Below the pieces are notes generated by a model. That model was not told the DNA's origin, searched no databases, and saw nothing but the letters and a program-made list of their open reading frames with translations. A stretch of 64,000 nt of DNA, from NCBI GenBank assembly GCA_964553045.1, contig CAZKJG010000014.1, forward strand, positions 1-64,000, given 5' to 3'. This DNA comes from JAWLEP01 sp964553045. Its GTDB lineage: Bacteria; Fermentibacterota; Fermentibacteria; Fermentibacterales; JCC-6. The position numbers and the translations under genes were made by a program. Positions 8,777 through 17,057 of the stretch are shown here, in pieces (the stretch's first letter is position 1; each line of letters begins with the position of its first letter).

Positions 8777-9316
8777 CTACTCCTCGCCCTCCTGGCCGGC
8801 GAACCCCAGAACGCTGAGGCCTGTCTCGGAGGAGGTTCCTGCCTTCTGGGCCAGGAATGCGGCACCCAGCTGCTCTATGTGGTCGCCGATGTCGTCGAAG
8901 TAGTTCAGGTGTATCTGCTCCTCGTCGATGATCCTCTCGAAGAGCTTGGCCGTGATGCTGTCACCGTTCTCGCGGCAGACGGCCTGGAAGTGGTTGTACT
9001 TCTCGATGGTGTCGTCCTCGAGGCCGCTGTCGAAGGGGTAGATCTGCTGCACGGCCTGGCCTGGTGTGACCTCTGCGGCGCGGTCGGTGGTGGGCTCTCC
9101 CTCCAGCTCCTTGATGCGCTCGGCGAAGTGCTCGGCGTGCTTCATCTCGTCGATGGCTATGAGCTTTATCTTGCCCGCCAGCTCGCCGTAGTCCATGTCG
9201 TCCAGGGCGTAGTGCTGGTTCATGTACTGGACGATGGCGTGGAGTTCCATCCTTCTGGCCTGGTTGAGGACCTCTATGACGGCGCTCCTTCTCTCTGCCC
9301 TGCTCTTCTCGGCCAT
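8777..9316 (-). CDS. Bacterioferritin-like iron storage protein
   Basis: A 179-residue four-helix-bundle protein with the ferritin-like di-iron ligand pattern: Glu in RRMELHAIVQY, Glu and His in IDEMKHAEHF, a further Glu in the third helix and IDEEQIH in the fourth. The Met before KHAEH is where bacterioferritins bind haem. Ferritin-like proteins oxidise and store iron and remove peroxide. The C-terminal 20 residues extend beyond the bundle. The start at 9316 has GGAAGGA upstream; a longer frame upstream is not protein-like. It complements the peroxide-defence genes elsewhere in the window. Confidence 0.85.
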   Translation of the reverse strand: MAEKSRAERRSAVIEVLNQARRMELHAIVQYMNQHYALDDMDYGELAGKIKLIAIDEMKHAEHFAERIKELEGEPTTDRAAEVTPGQAVQQIYPFDSGLEDDTIEKYNHFQAVCRENGDSITAKLFERIIDEEQIHLNYFDDIGDHIEQLGAAFLAQKAGTSSETGLSVLGFAGQEGEE

Positions 9317-9491
9317 AATCCGTCCTTCCCGGATTTGGGTAAGACACATCGAGCTTATGGAATAATCAGCCTTTGGCGGATCGGCAAGTGCGAGAGGCTT
9401 TGGGCGGGCGGCGGCTGCGTGTATTGTCTGGCTGCGTGGATGACGCCCCTGCAGCACATGCAGGCCCTGAACAGACCGGGAGAGGTACAAA

Positions 9492-9920
9492 ATGAACAGG
9501 ATAGCCGCCGCGCTTACAGCCGCCTGCCTGCTGGCGGGCGGATGCTCCTCGACCTCCACCGCCCGGGGGCAGCAGCAGCCGCTGGTTTCTCCCGGCGGCG
9601 AGTACGTACTGACCGTCCCCGTTGAGGAGTCCGAGCTTCCCGGGATGGCCGGCACCCCCGTTTGGATGCTGACCATCTCGCACGTGGACGGCGGCGTGGT
9701 CCACCGGGACAGACTGTCGGAGTTCCCCGCCAGGTTCAACGTGTACTGGGATTGGGGGCTCGAGGGACGGGTCTGGCTGTACAACAGCGATGACGGCTCC
9801 GTATGGTTCTGGGAGGAACGTGGCGACTGGATCAAGTGGATGTGGGGCCATGGCCGCAACCGGGAGATAGACTACGATATAAGCCCCCCGGAGACAATAT
9901 ATCCCGATTACGTGGAGTAA
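9492..9920 (+). CDS. Lipoprotein of unknown function
   Basis: A 142-residue protein whose signal peptide ends in the lipobox LAGGC, with Cys18 as the lipid-bearing residue. The mature part is rich in Trp and acidic residues and reads as a small beta-sheet domain; no family is recognised. It is preceded by GGGAGAGG. Confidence 0.7.
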   Translation: MNRIAAALTAACLLAGGCSSTSTARGQQQPLVSPGGEYVLTVPVEESELPGMAGTPVWMLTISHVDGGVVHRDRLSEFPARFNVYWDWGLEGRVWLYNSDDGSVWFWEERGDWIKWMWGHGRNREIDYDISPPETIYPDYVE

Positions 9921-10187
9921 CCGCGCACCTTCGGGGGGGTTGATGCGGTCCCCCATATGCATATCCTGTAGTAGAGCAATCCGCTTTCCGAGACCTCGAC
10001 TGTGGAATCTGCCCAGAGATCATGGCATTTGAAACTCTGGCCGACGGCCCCTTCGGCGGGGTCGGCGGCAGTTCTGTCGCCCGCGGTGGCATCTCTCCAG
10101 CCCGCCTGTGGAAGTGGTCTGAACCTGCGGGCGCCGGGAACTTCCGGGGTTGCCGCAGGATTTGTACAAAGGGGTGAAGCGCATTCG

Positions 10188-12065
10188 ATGAAACTCAGTT
10201 ACGGTACGAGGGAGCACACGGGCTTCGATAGCCTTCGCGATGCATACAGGAGGATCTCATCGATAGACCAAATGCTGCCGGCGCTTCTGGGGAGATTGTG
10301 GAAGGAAAGCCCCCGCATTCATGAGAGAATCGTGTCCTCCCGGAACCTCGCCGAGGCCCGGGAAAGCCTCTTCGAGTACCTCTTCGAGCGGGAGCGACAC
10401 CTGCTGTCGCTGGGCTGCCGTCTTCATCCGCTGGAGAAAGCCAACACCAGGGAGGCCGTAGAGACCTTCAAGAACTTCCTGGGGCCGGTCTGCGAGAAGA
10501 GAGCCGGATGCTCCACGCTGGAAACTCTTCGACGCCTTGCGGCAGGTGATAGCAGTGCCGCCTCCCCCTGCTTTCTGCTGGAGATGATTCACCTGTTCCG
10601 AGCGCTGGAGGGACGTTCCGGCATCTACGGAGAGGGGAAAGTGCCGGCTGACTACATACCCCCCTTCCTGCGCCGAAAGGGCAGGGAGGCTGCCGTGGAG
10701 CGCACCAGGGCCCTGGACCGGGAGGCTTCCGAGATGCATGCGCTCATGCGCAGGTACCGTTCCGGACTGGAGCCGGAAGTGGTCCGCCGTCGCGAGGATA
10801 ACCGGCAACGTATTCTGAATGCCATGCAGGGCACGGACGCGATGTGGGAAGACTACCGCTGGCATCTGGCCAACGTGGTGAGGGACCCGCAGACCCTGGC
10901 CGGACTCGTTGAGCTTCCCGGCAGCAGTCTGAGGGCTGTGGCCCTGGCATGCGAGAACGGCATACCATTCGGCGTCACTCCCTACTACATGAGCCTGATG
11001 GACAGCGATCCGGAAGAGGGACTGGATCACGCCGTCAGGGCCCAGGTCATACCGCCCCTGGACTACGTGAACGGCATGATCGCCCACAAGGAGGACAGGT
11101 CGGACTTCTTCGACTTCATGGGTGAGAGGAACACCTCTCCCGTAGACCTTGTGACCCGAAGGTATCCGAACATAGCCATCTTCAAGCCTTTCAACACGTG
11201 CGCCCAGATATGCGTCTACTGCCAGAGGAACTGGGAGATAGACCAGGTGATGGCCCCCAACGCCTTGGCAACCCCGGAGCGTGTCCGCAGGGCAATTCGG
11301 TGGTTCGAGGACCACGAGGAGGTAGAGGAGGTTCTGATAACCGGCGGAGACCCCTGCGTGATGAGCGACGCGAAGCTGGGTGAGCTGGTGGACCGGTTCG
11401 CCTCCATGGATCACATACGGAGGATAAGGATAGGCACCAGAACCCCCGTGGTCCTGCCCATGAGGTGGACGAAGGACCTTGTGGAGATGATGGGATCATT
11501 CAACGCTCCCGGCTCCAGGGAGGTATCGGTGGTCACCCATTTCGAGCACCCCTACGAGATAACGCCCCAGGCCCGAGACGCCGTGTCCAGAATCCGCCGG
11601 GCCGGAATTGGCGTGTACAACCAGCAGGTTTTCACTGTGGAGAACTCCCGGCGGTTCGAGAGCGCGCGGCTCAGGGTGGATCTTAGGAGAATCGGCGTGG
11701 ATCCCTACTACAACTTCAACATGAAGGGCAAGTCCGAGACGGGCAGCCTTCGAGTGCCGATAGCCAGGATAATGCAGGAGCGCAAGGAGGAGGCCAGGCT
11801 GCTGCCGGGACTGGACAGGACCGATGAATCGGTGTTCAACGTGCCCAACCTGGGGAAGAACCATCTCAGGGCCTGGCAGAATCACAGGCTGATAATGGTT
11901 AGGCCCGACGGCCGAAGGGTATACGAGTTTCATCCATGGGAGAAGAACCTGGCCGCGGTGCCCTGCTATACGTACACGGACGTCTCGGTTCTGCAGTACC
12001 TGCAGAGGCTTGCGGCCAGGGGAGAGGATCCCTGGGACTACCGGACGCTCTGGTACTACTACTGA
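10188..12065 (+). CDS. Long KamA-family radical SAM aminomutase-like protein
   Basis: A 625-residue protein. The radical SAM cluster is Cys338-x3-Cys342-x2-Cys345 (CAQICVYC), followed by ITGGDP, IRIGTRTPVVLP and THFEHPYEIT, which are characteristic of lysine 2,3-aminomutase and its relatives. These PLP enzymes shift an amino group from C2 to C3. The 330 residues before the cluster are an extra helical region absent from ordinary 400-440-residue KamA proteins. The PLP lysine is probably in the C-terminal half (near VPNLGKNHL), but I cannot fix it. The start at 10188 follows AGGGGTG. The substrate is uncertain: lysine, glutamate or another amino acid. Confidence 0.82.
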   Translation: MKLSYGTREHTGFDSLRDAYRRISSIDQMLPALLGRLWKESPRIHERIVSSRNLAEARESLFEYLFERERHLLSLGCRLHPLEKANTREAVETFKNFLGPVCEKRAGCSTLETLRRLAAGDSSAASPCFLLEMIHLFRALEGRSGIYGEGKVPADYIPPFLRRKGREAAVERTRALDREASEMHALMRRYRSGLEPEVVRRREDNRQRILNAMQGTDAMWEDYRWHLANVVRDPQTLAGLVELPGSSLRAVALACENGIPFGVTPYYMSLMDSDPEEGLDHAVRAQVIPPLDYVNGMIAHKEDRSDFFDFMGERNTSPVDLVTRRYPNIAIFKPFNTCAQICVYCQRNWEIDQVMAPNALATPERVRRAIRWFEDHEEVEEVLITGGDPCVMSDAKLGELVDRFASMDHIRRIRIGTRTPVVLPMRWTKDLVEMMGSFNAPGSREVSVVTHFEHPYEITPQARDAVSRIRRAGIGVYNQQVFTVENSRRFESARLRVDLRRIGVDPYYNFNMKGKSETGSLRVPIARIMQERKEEARLLPGLDRTDESVFNVPNLGKNHLRAWQNHRLIMVRPDGRRVYEFHPWEKNLAAVPCYTYTDVSVLQYLQRLAARGEDPWDYRTLWYYY

Positions 12066-12222
12066 TGCGATGTTCGTAAGTAATGAACTTATGAAATTCA
12101 TATAATGAGTATGCGTTTTCTTATTGACTTTGTGCGTTTTTTATCGTAACTATTTAAGTCACGTTCTTTTGATAAGCACAGATAGCGCACTGGGCGACAC
12201 AGCTCTGGCAAGGTGGTCGAGA
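12066..12222 (+). promoter_or_regulatory. AT-rich promoter region of the FG-GAP gene
   Basis: This gap is strikingly AT-rich compared with its surroundings. It holds a perfect TATAAT at 12101-12106 (no good -35 partner) and a TTGACT at 12124-12129. The short repeat ATGAA-A-TTCAT overlaps the first -10-like site. The exact promoter is uncertain. Confidence 0.4.
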
Positions 12223-14073
12223 ATGAGAATCGGCAAGTTCTTGTGGTTTCTTCCGGTGGTGCTCATATGGGGGGTCTCCGTCCCGGCGTTTGCCTACAGC
12301 GAGACGCAGACGAACTGGAGCGGCGGTGAGGGCAGCCCCGGCCCGGTATCGAACTGGGAGGACGACTTCCATGTCTGCTCGCACATCGCCTTCTACGATA
12401 CCCAGGGACAGCTTACGCTGGATGTCTCGCACACGACCCCGGTGGAGTACCCCGTGATGGGCGGCCTGCAGGGCGTGAGCAGCGTGTGGGCCACCGACAT
12501 CAACGGTGACGGGCATGAGGACCTGATCACGGCCGACGAGGAGGACGGAAGGGTGTTCTGGTGGGAGAACGGCGGCGGCGGCAGCTCCTGGCAGGGAGAT
12601 CTGCTGTCCGACGATTTCAGCGGCGCCGCTTCGGTCTGCGCGCTGGACGTGGATGACGACGGAGACCAGGACATCGCCGCCGTCTCCAGCTCCCAGAACC
12701 GGGTGGCCCTGTGGCTGAACCTCGACGGCAGCGGGGAGTACTGGACCCGAATAGACATAGACGAGTCTTTCGGCGGCGGGGTCGATATATACCCGGCCGA
12801 CATCAACGGCGACGGATACGACGATCTGGTGGGTGCCGCGTACTCCGACAACGACATAGTCTGGTGGCAGAACGTCGACGGCAGCGGCAGCGACTGGATC
12901 AAGAGGCCCATCAACGTCAACTTCACAAGCGCCTACGGGGTCACTTCCGCGGACATCGACAACGACGGGAAGCTCGACGTAGTCGGTGTAAGCATGAGCT
13001 ACTACAGCGGCTCGGCCTGCTGGTGGCGCAACGTTGACGGCTCGGGCAGCAGCTGGACGCAGTATACCATAGACGGGGACATAGACGGGGCCCGTGCGGT
13101 GGCCGCCGGCTACGTGAACGCCGATGATATGACCGACGTGGTCGTCGGAACCCACTACTCCGACGACGTGGTGTCCTACGAGAACCAGAACGGAGGCTAT
13201 AGCTGGGCATCCCACACCATCGACACCAACTTCGACCAGGTCTCCGCACTGGCCATCGCCGATATGGACGGCGACGGAGACGGAGATGTAGCCGGCACGG
13301 CCGCCAACGGCGACGAGGTCGCCTGGTTCGAGAACCTCAACCGGGTGGGCACGGTCTGGACCAAACGAAGCGTCAGCGGTTCGCTCGGGGGTGCCAGCTG
13401 CGTGTTCATCGCCGATATAGACGGCAACGGCAACAGCGATGTGGCGGCCACGGGAGCGGAGTCGCACGAGCTGAAGTGGTGGGAGGTCGTGGGCTACTCG
13501 CCCGAAGGCAACCTGGTCTCGAAGATACTGGACACCGGTATCTACGCTGTGTACGAGACGCTGGACTGGACCTTCAGCGAGCCCACCGGGACCGACATCT
13601 ACTTCCAGCTCAGAACTTCGAACAACCCTGGAAGCATGGGCTCCTGGTCCGATCCCATCAACGGTCCGGGCGGCCTGATAGACGTGGACATAGCCCGGTA
13701 CGTGCAGTACATGGTCACCCTCGGCAGCGACGACTACACCGCCACCCCGGTCCTCCAAGACGTCACCATCACCTGGCAGGAGATCGGTGGAACCATGGAG
13801 GGCAGCACGGCCATGGGCGGGTTCGGACTGGCGGCGCCGGCCCCCAACCCCAGCACAGGAACCGCCTTGCTGCGCTTCGGCCTGTCCGGCGCCTCCGCTG
13901 CGACACTGGAGGTATTCGACTGCAGCGGACGACTGGTTCGCACGCTGGTTGACGGCGAGCTTGCCGCCGGTACTCACCAGGCCGAGGTCAGCGGTCTCAC
14001 GCCGGGTCTGTACCTCTGCAGGCTGGCGGCGGATGGGGAGATTGCCACCAGAACGCTGGTTGTGATACGCTAG
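12223..14073 (+). CDS. Secreted FG-GAP/VCBS propeller protein with C-terminal sorting domain
   Basis: A 616-residue exported protein. After a signal peptide (to about residue 24) come at least seven repeats built on D-I-N-G-D-G-x-x-D, D-V-D-D-D-G-D-Q-D and similar calcium-binding loops, each ending near W-W-x-N; these form an integrin-like FG-GAP beta-propeller. The last 85 residues (APAPNPSTGTALLRF to LYLCRLAADGE) match the C-terminal sorting/FlgD-like domain also found on the hydrolase at 6376-7584, suggesting a shared export route. Likely a surface or extracellular binding protein. The ATG at 12223 has AAGGTGG upstream. It is followed by a strong hairpin terminator. Confidence 0.85.
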   Translation: MRIGKFLWFLPVVLIWGVSVPAFAYSETQTNWSGGEGSPGPVSNWEDDFHVCSHIAFYDTQGQLTLDVSHTTPVEYPVMGGLQGVSSVWATDINGDGHEDLITADEEDGRVFWWENGGGGSSWQGDLLSDDFSGAASVCALDVDDDGDQDIAAVSSSQNRVALWLNLDGSGEYWTRIDIDESFGGGVDIYPADINGDGYDDLVGAAYSDNDIVWWQNVDGSGSDWIKRPINVNFTSAYGVTSADIDNDGKLDVVGVSMSYYSGSACWWRNVDGSGSSWTQYTIDGDIDGARAVAAGYVNADDMTDVVVGTHYSDDVVSYENQNGGYSWASHTIDTNFDQVSALAIADMDGDGDGDVAGTAANGDEVAWFENLNRVGTVWTKRSVSGSLGGASCVFIADIDGNGNSDVAATGAESHELKWWEVVGYSPEGNLVSKILDTGIYAVYETLDWTFSEPTGTDIYFQLRTSNNPGSMGSWSDPINGPGGLIDVDIARYVQYMVTLGSDDYTATPVLQDVTITWQEIGGTMEGSTAMGGFGLAAPAPNPSTGTALLRFGLSGASAATLEVFDCSGRLVRTLVDGELAAGTHQAEVSGLTPGLYLCRLAADGEIATRTLVVIR

Positions 14074-14093
14074 GACCCAGCGGTTTGAAGGCC

Positions 14094-14121
14094 GAGAGCC
14101 GGGGGCGCGCCCCCGGCTCTC
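14094..14121 (+). terminator. Strong GC hairpin terminator
   Basis: A perfect 12-bp stem (14094-14105 with 14110-14121) closes on a CGCG tetraloop, 20 bases after the FG-GAP gene stop. Only a few T residues follow, so it is a GC-rich, weak-U-tract type. Confidence 0.75.
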
Positions 14122-14181
14122 TCTGTATGCCGGGACGCCATTGACGACCGATTCCTGTTTGGGGATGCTCTTGTCGGCAGA

Positions 14182-16926
14182 ATGAAATGCCCTCAGCGGA
14201 AAGACATCATGTCGGAGACCGACGCCTCCATTCCGGGCGCTGAATCCAGCAGGACAGGATTGCCGAACGCCGAGACCCTCCTGAAGAAGGGCAGGTTCGC
14301 AGAGGCCGCCCACGCTCTCCTTGCTTCGGCCGGAGAGGCCGGTCCGCCGGCCAGGTGTGGACTCCTGCAGAGAGCGGCCACTGCCTTCTGGAAGGCTGGG
14401 GACTACGGACGGTCGGCGGAGGAGTACGAACGCGCGGTGGCCTGCTGCCGGGAGGCGGGGGACGGCGAGACCGAAGCCCGCTCCCTGCTGGGTCTGGGGG
14501 CCAGTCTGCATGGCATGGGCCGAATGGCCCGGGCGTACCAGGTCATCCACAAGGCCCTGGAAGTCGCCGAGGCCGCCGGCAAGGCCCGCATCATAATCGA
14601 TGCCACCAACTGGCTGGGCATCGTCTGCAGGTCCCAGGAGGACTACGCACTGGCCATAGAGCACCACAGAAGGGCCCTCCGTCTTGCCAGGAGGGCCGAC
14701 GACGCCGACCGCGAATCCGCATCGCTGAACAGCCTCGGTCTGGCCCACCATCATCTGGGCGACCATGACAGGGCACTGGAGAGCTTTCGGAAGGCCCTGG
14801 AGATACGAGTGCGGCTGGAGGACGGCTGGGGAGAGGCGGATACGCTCAGCAACATAGGTATGACCCTCAAGGACAGCGACCGTTTCGACGAGGCTCTGGA
14901 GTATTACGGAAGGGCCCTGGAGACCAGGAGGAGGGTGGGAGGCGACAGCCGGCTGGCAAATGTTCTGAACAACACCGGAAACCTGCTTCTCAGGATGGGC
15001 CGCACCCGTGAATCGCTGAAGCGCCACCAGGAGGCACTGAGAATCCGCAGGCAAGTATCCCACGTGAAGGGCATGGCCTCATCGCTTCTCAATCTGGCAG
15101 AGACATGGGCCGCGCTGGATCGGCCTGCAAGGGCGCTTCGCTGCCTGAGGGCCAGCCTCGGATTCCAGAGCGGCATGGATATTCCCGACCTGCGGTCCGA
15201 TACCCTCAGCATGCTCTCGTCGGTACTGGAGAAGGCGGGGGATCTCGAAGAAGCGCTGAAAGCTGCCAGGGATGCTCTGGAGGTTTCCAGAAGGCACTAC
15301 GCCGACAGGGAGCGTCGGAAGCTGGCCCAGGCCCGAGCGCTGCTGGAGACCGAGCACGAGGCCCGGGAGACCCGCGCCCTAAGGCGGAAGAACGAAAGGC
15401 TCAAGGAGCTCTCCGACATGCTGGCCTCCAAGAAGGAGCAGCTTCAGCTGCTGCTCGACTACGTTCCGGCAGTTATCGTATTCCGGGGCGAAGACGGCCG
15501 AATAGCCAGGCTGAACAGGTACGCGTCCGACCTCCTGGGTACCTCGCCCAGGGAGCTGGTGGGGGAGGAGTACGGCCCCCTCTTCGGCAGAATGGGCCTG
15601 GACAGCGACCGGGAGTTCCGGCGGGTCATCTCCTCCGGGGAGCCCCTGCTGGACCTTGAGCGGCATGTGTTCAGGGATGCCCGCGAGAGCTGCTTCGCCA
15701 TGAACCTCCTGCCCTACCGTGACGCCGAAGGTGACGTCTACGGCGTTGTCGTATTCGCCGTGGACGTAACCGCCGAGAAAGAGGCCGAGGAGAAGAGGAG
15801 GCAGCTTCGCGAGTACCGTGAGCGCTCCCGCAGGCTGGAAAGCCTCAGCCACCTTGCCGGGACGGTGGCCCACGACTTCAACAACCTGCTTCTGGGGATC
15901 ATGGGAAATGCCGAGCTGGCCTCCATGAAGATGCCGGATTCACCGGCGGCGGAGAACCTGGCCATCGTGCTGAAGAGCTCGCAGACGGCGGCGGAGCTGT
16001 GCAGACAGATGCTGGCCTTCTCCGGCAAGGGCAAGTTCGTCACCTCCCGGGTGGATCTCACCTCCGCGCTCAGGGAGATAGTGGAATCCGATTCCTTTCC
16101 CGCTCACGGCATAGCCCTGGAGCCCGGCGAAGGGCTGCCGCCCGTTGAGCTGGACCGGTCTCAGCTCAGGCAGGCCCTGGAAAACCTGGTGGAGGAGGCC
16201 GTCAGAAGAAAGGCGTCTCCGGGAAGACTCCGCGTGTCCACCGGCCTCTGTCATGCCGGGAGGGAAGCCCCGAATACGGCGGAAACCGGCCGGATGTGCG
16301 TATACGTAGAGCTCTTCTGCGGAGGCCTCGACATGGAGAGACCGCAGGCCAGGAGGCTGCTGGAGCCATTCCTTGACGGGGACCCGGCGGGCACCGGACT
16401 CTGGATGCCGGCGGTCGCCGGCATAGTAAGGGCCCACGGAGGCTATGTGGACATCGATGTAGACCGTCCGGGAGGAACCGCATTCCGTCTCTGCTTCCCG
16501 CCGGCCTCCGCTGCCGAGCCGGTCCTGATGGAGCCCGCCCCGGAGCCTGTTCATTCTCTGGAGGGCGGAGCGGTGCTGGTCGTTGACGACGAGGCAACGG
16601 TACGGGAGACGGCGAGGGAGATGATAGAGAGGCTCGGTTACCGCACCCTCACCAGCTCCGGCGGAAGAGAGGCCCTGGAGCTGCTGGCCGCCGGCGGTTC
16701 GGGCGTGTCCTGCGTGGTGCTGGATCTGACCATGCCCGGAATGGGGGGACAGGAGGTTCTGGAGAGGATATCCAGGGACCACCCGGGCATGCGGGTAATA
16801 CTGTCCAGTGGTTTCTCAAGGGACTCGGCTGCCGACTGTGCCCGTAATCCCTGCTACTGCGGCTTTTTGCACAAGCCCTACTCCAGCTCCGAGCTGGAGG
16901 AGACGCTTCGGAAGATACTCTCCTGA
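14182..16926 (+). CDS. TPR-PAS-histidine kinase-receiver protein with degenerate ATPase domain
   Basis: A 914-residue signalling protein. About nine tetratricopeptide repeats fill residues 25-390 (many A-x-x-x-x-x-x-A-L-x patterns), followed by a coiled coil, a PAS domain (about 425-545), a HisKA-type helix with His564 in VAHDFNN, an ATPase-like region (about 640-775) and a receiver with Asp848 in LDLTMPG. In the ATPase region the N-box Asn is replaced (LVEEAV) and the G1 motif DxGxG reads CGGLD, so ATP binding is doubtful; the later GTGLWMPAV and HGG parts remain. The hybrid kinase at 31719-33785 keeps all these residues. It may act as a scaffold or phosphate acceptor. An alternative ATG is at 14209. 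There is no transmembrane segment, so it is cytoplasmic. Confidence 0.88.
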   Translation: MKCPQRKDIMSETDASIPGAESSRTGLPNAETLLKKGRFAEAAHALLASAGEAGPPARCGLLQRAATAFWKAGDYGRSAEEYERAVACCREAGDGETEARSLLGLGASLHGMGRMARAYQVIHKALEVAEAAGKARIIIDATNWLGIVCRSQEDYALAIEHHRRALRLARRADDADRESASLNSLGLAHHHLGDHDRALESFRKALEIRVRLEDGWGEADTLSNIGMTLKDSDRFDEALEYYGRALETRRRVGGDSRLANVLNNTGNLLLRMGRTRESLKRHQEALRIRRQVSHVKGMASSLLNLAETWAALDRPARALRCLRASLGFQSGMDIPDLRSDTLSMLSSVLEKAGDLEEALKAARDALEVSRRHYADRERRKLAQARALLETEHEARETRALRRKNERLKELSDMLASKKEQLQLLLDYVPAVIVFRGEDGRIARLNRYASDLLGTSPRELVGEEYGPLFGRMGLDSDREFRRVISSGEPLLDLERHVFRDARESCFAMNLLPYRDAEGDVYGVVVFAVDVTAEKEAEEKRRQLREYRERSRRLESLSHLAGTVAHDFNNLLLGIMGNAELASMKMPDSPAAENLAIVLKSSQTAAELCRQMLAFSGKGKFVTSRVDLTSALREIVESDSFPAHGIALEPGEGLPPVELDRSQLRQALENLVEEAVRRKASPGRLRVSTGLCHAGREAPNTAETGRMCVYVELFCGGLDMERPQARRLLEPFLDGDPAGTGLWMPAVAGIVRAHGGYVDIDVDRPGGTAFRLCFPPASAAEPVLMEPAPEPVHSLEGGAVLVVDDEATVRETAREMIERLGYRTLTSSGGREALELLAAGGSGVSCVVLDLTMPGMGGQEVLERISRDHPGMRVILSSGFSRDSAADCARNPCYCGFLHKPYSSSELEETLRKILS

Positions 16927-16941
16927 TCCGAGGAAGTACGA

Positions 16942-16969
16942 CCGGGGGCGCGGAACCCGCGCCCCCCGG
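16942..16969 (+). terminator. GC hairpin terminator
   Basis: A perfect 10-bp stem (16944-16953 with 16957-16966) with an AAC loop, 15 bases after the kinase stop. It resembles the terminator at 14094 and likewise lacks a long T-run. Confidence 0.7.
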
Positions 16970-16994
16970 CAGCACTTGCCTTCATGTGCCGGCA

Positions 16995-17023
16995 GTTGCA
17001 CGATAGTTGCACGTCGGTTGCAC
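16995..17023 (+). promoter_or_regulatory. Three GTTGCAC direct repeats, 11-base period
   Basis: GTTGCAC occurs at 16995-17001, 17006-17012 and 17017-17023, each 11 bases after the last, roughly one DNA turn. They end 34 bases before the korA start. The layout suggests binding sites for a regulator on one face of the helix. Confidence 0.5.
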
Positions 17024-17057
17024 ACCGTTTGGACGACGAGACAGAGACGGGGGAAAG

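Noticed and set aside
9921..10187. A riboswitch before the KamA-type gene
   Set aside because: The gap has GC-rich partial pairing but none of the conserved boxes of lysine, cobalamin or TPP riboswitches.
12154..15063. A 969-codon open frame on the minus strand
   Set aside because: It runs antisense through the FG-GAP gene and the TPR kinase, both of which have clear domains. GC-rich codon bias leaves the opposite strand free of stops; the translation has no recognisable protein.
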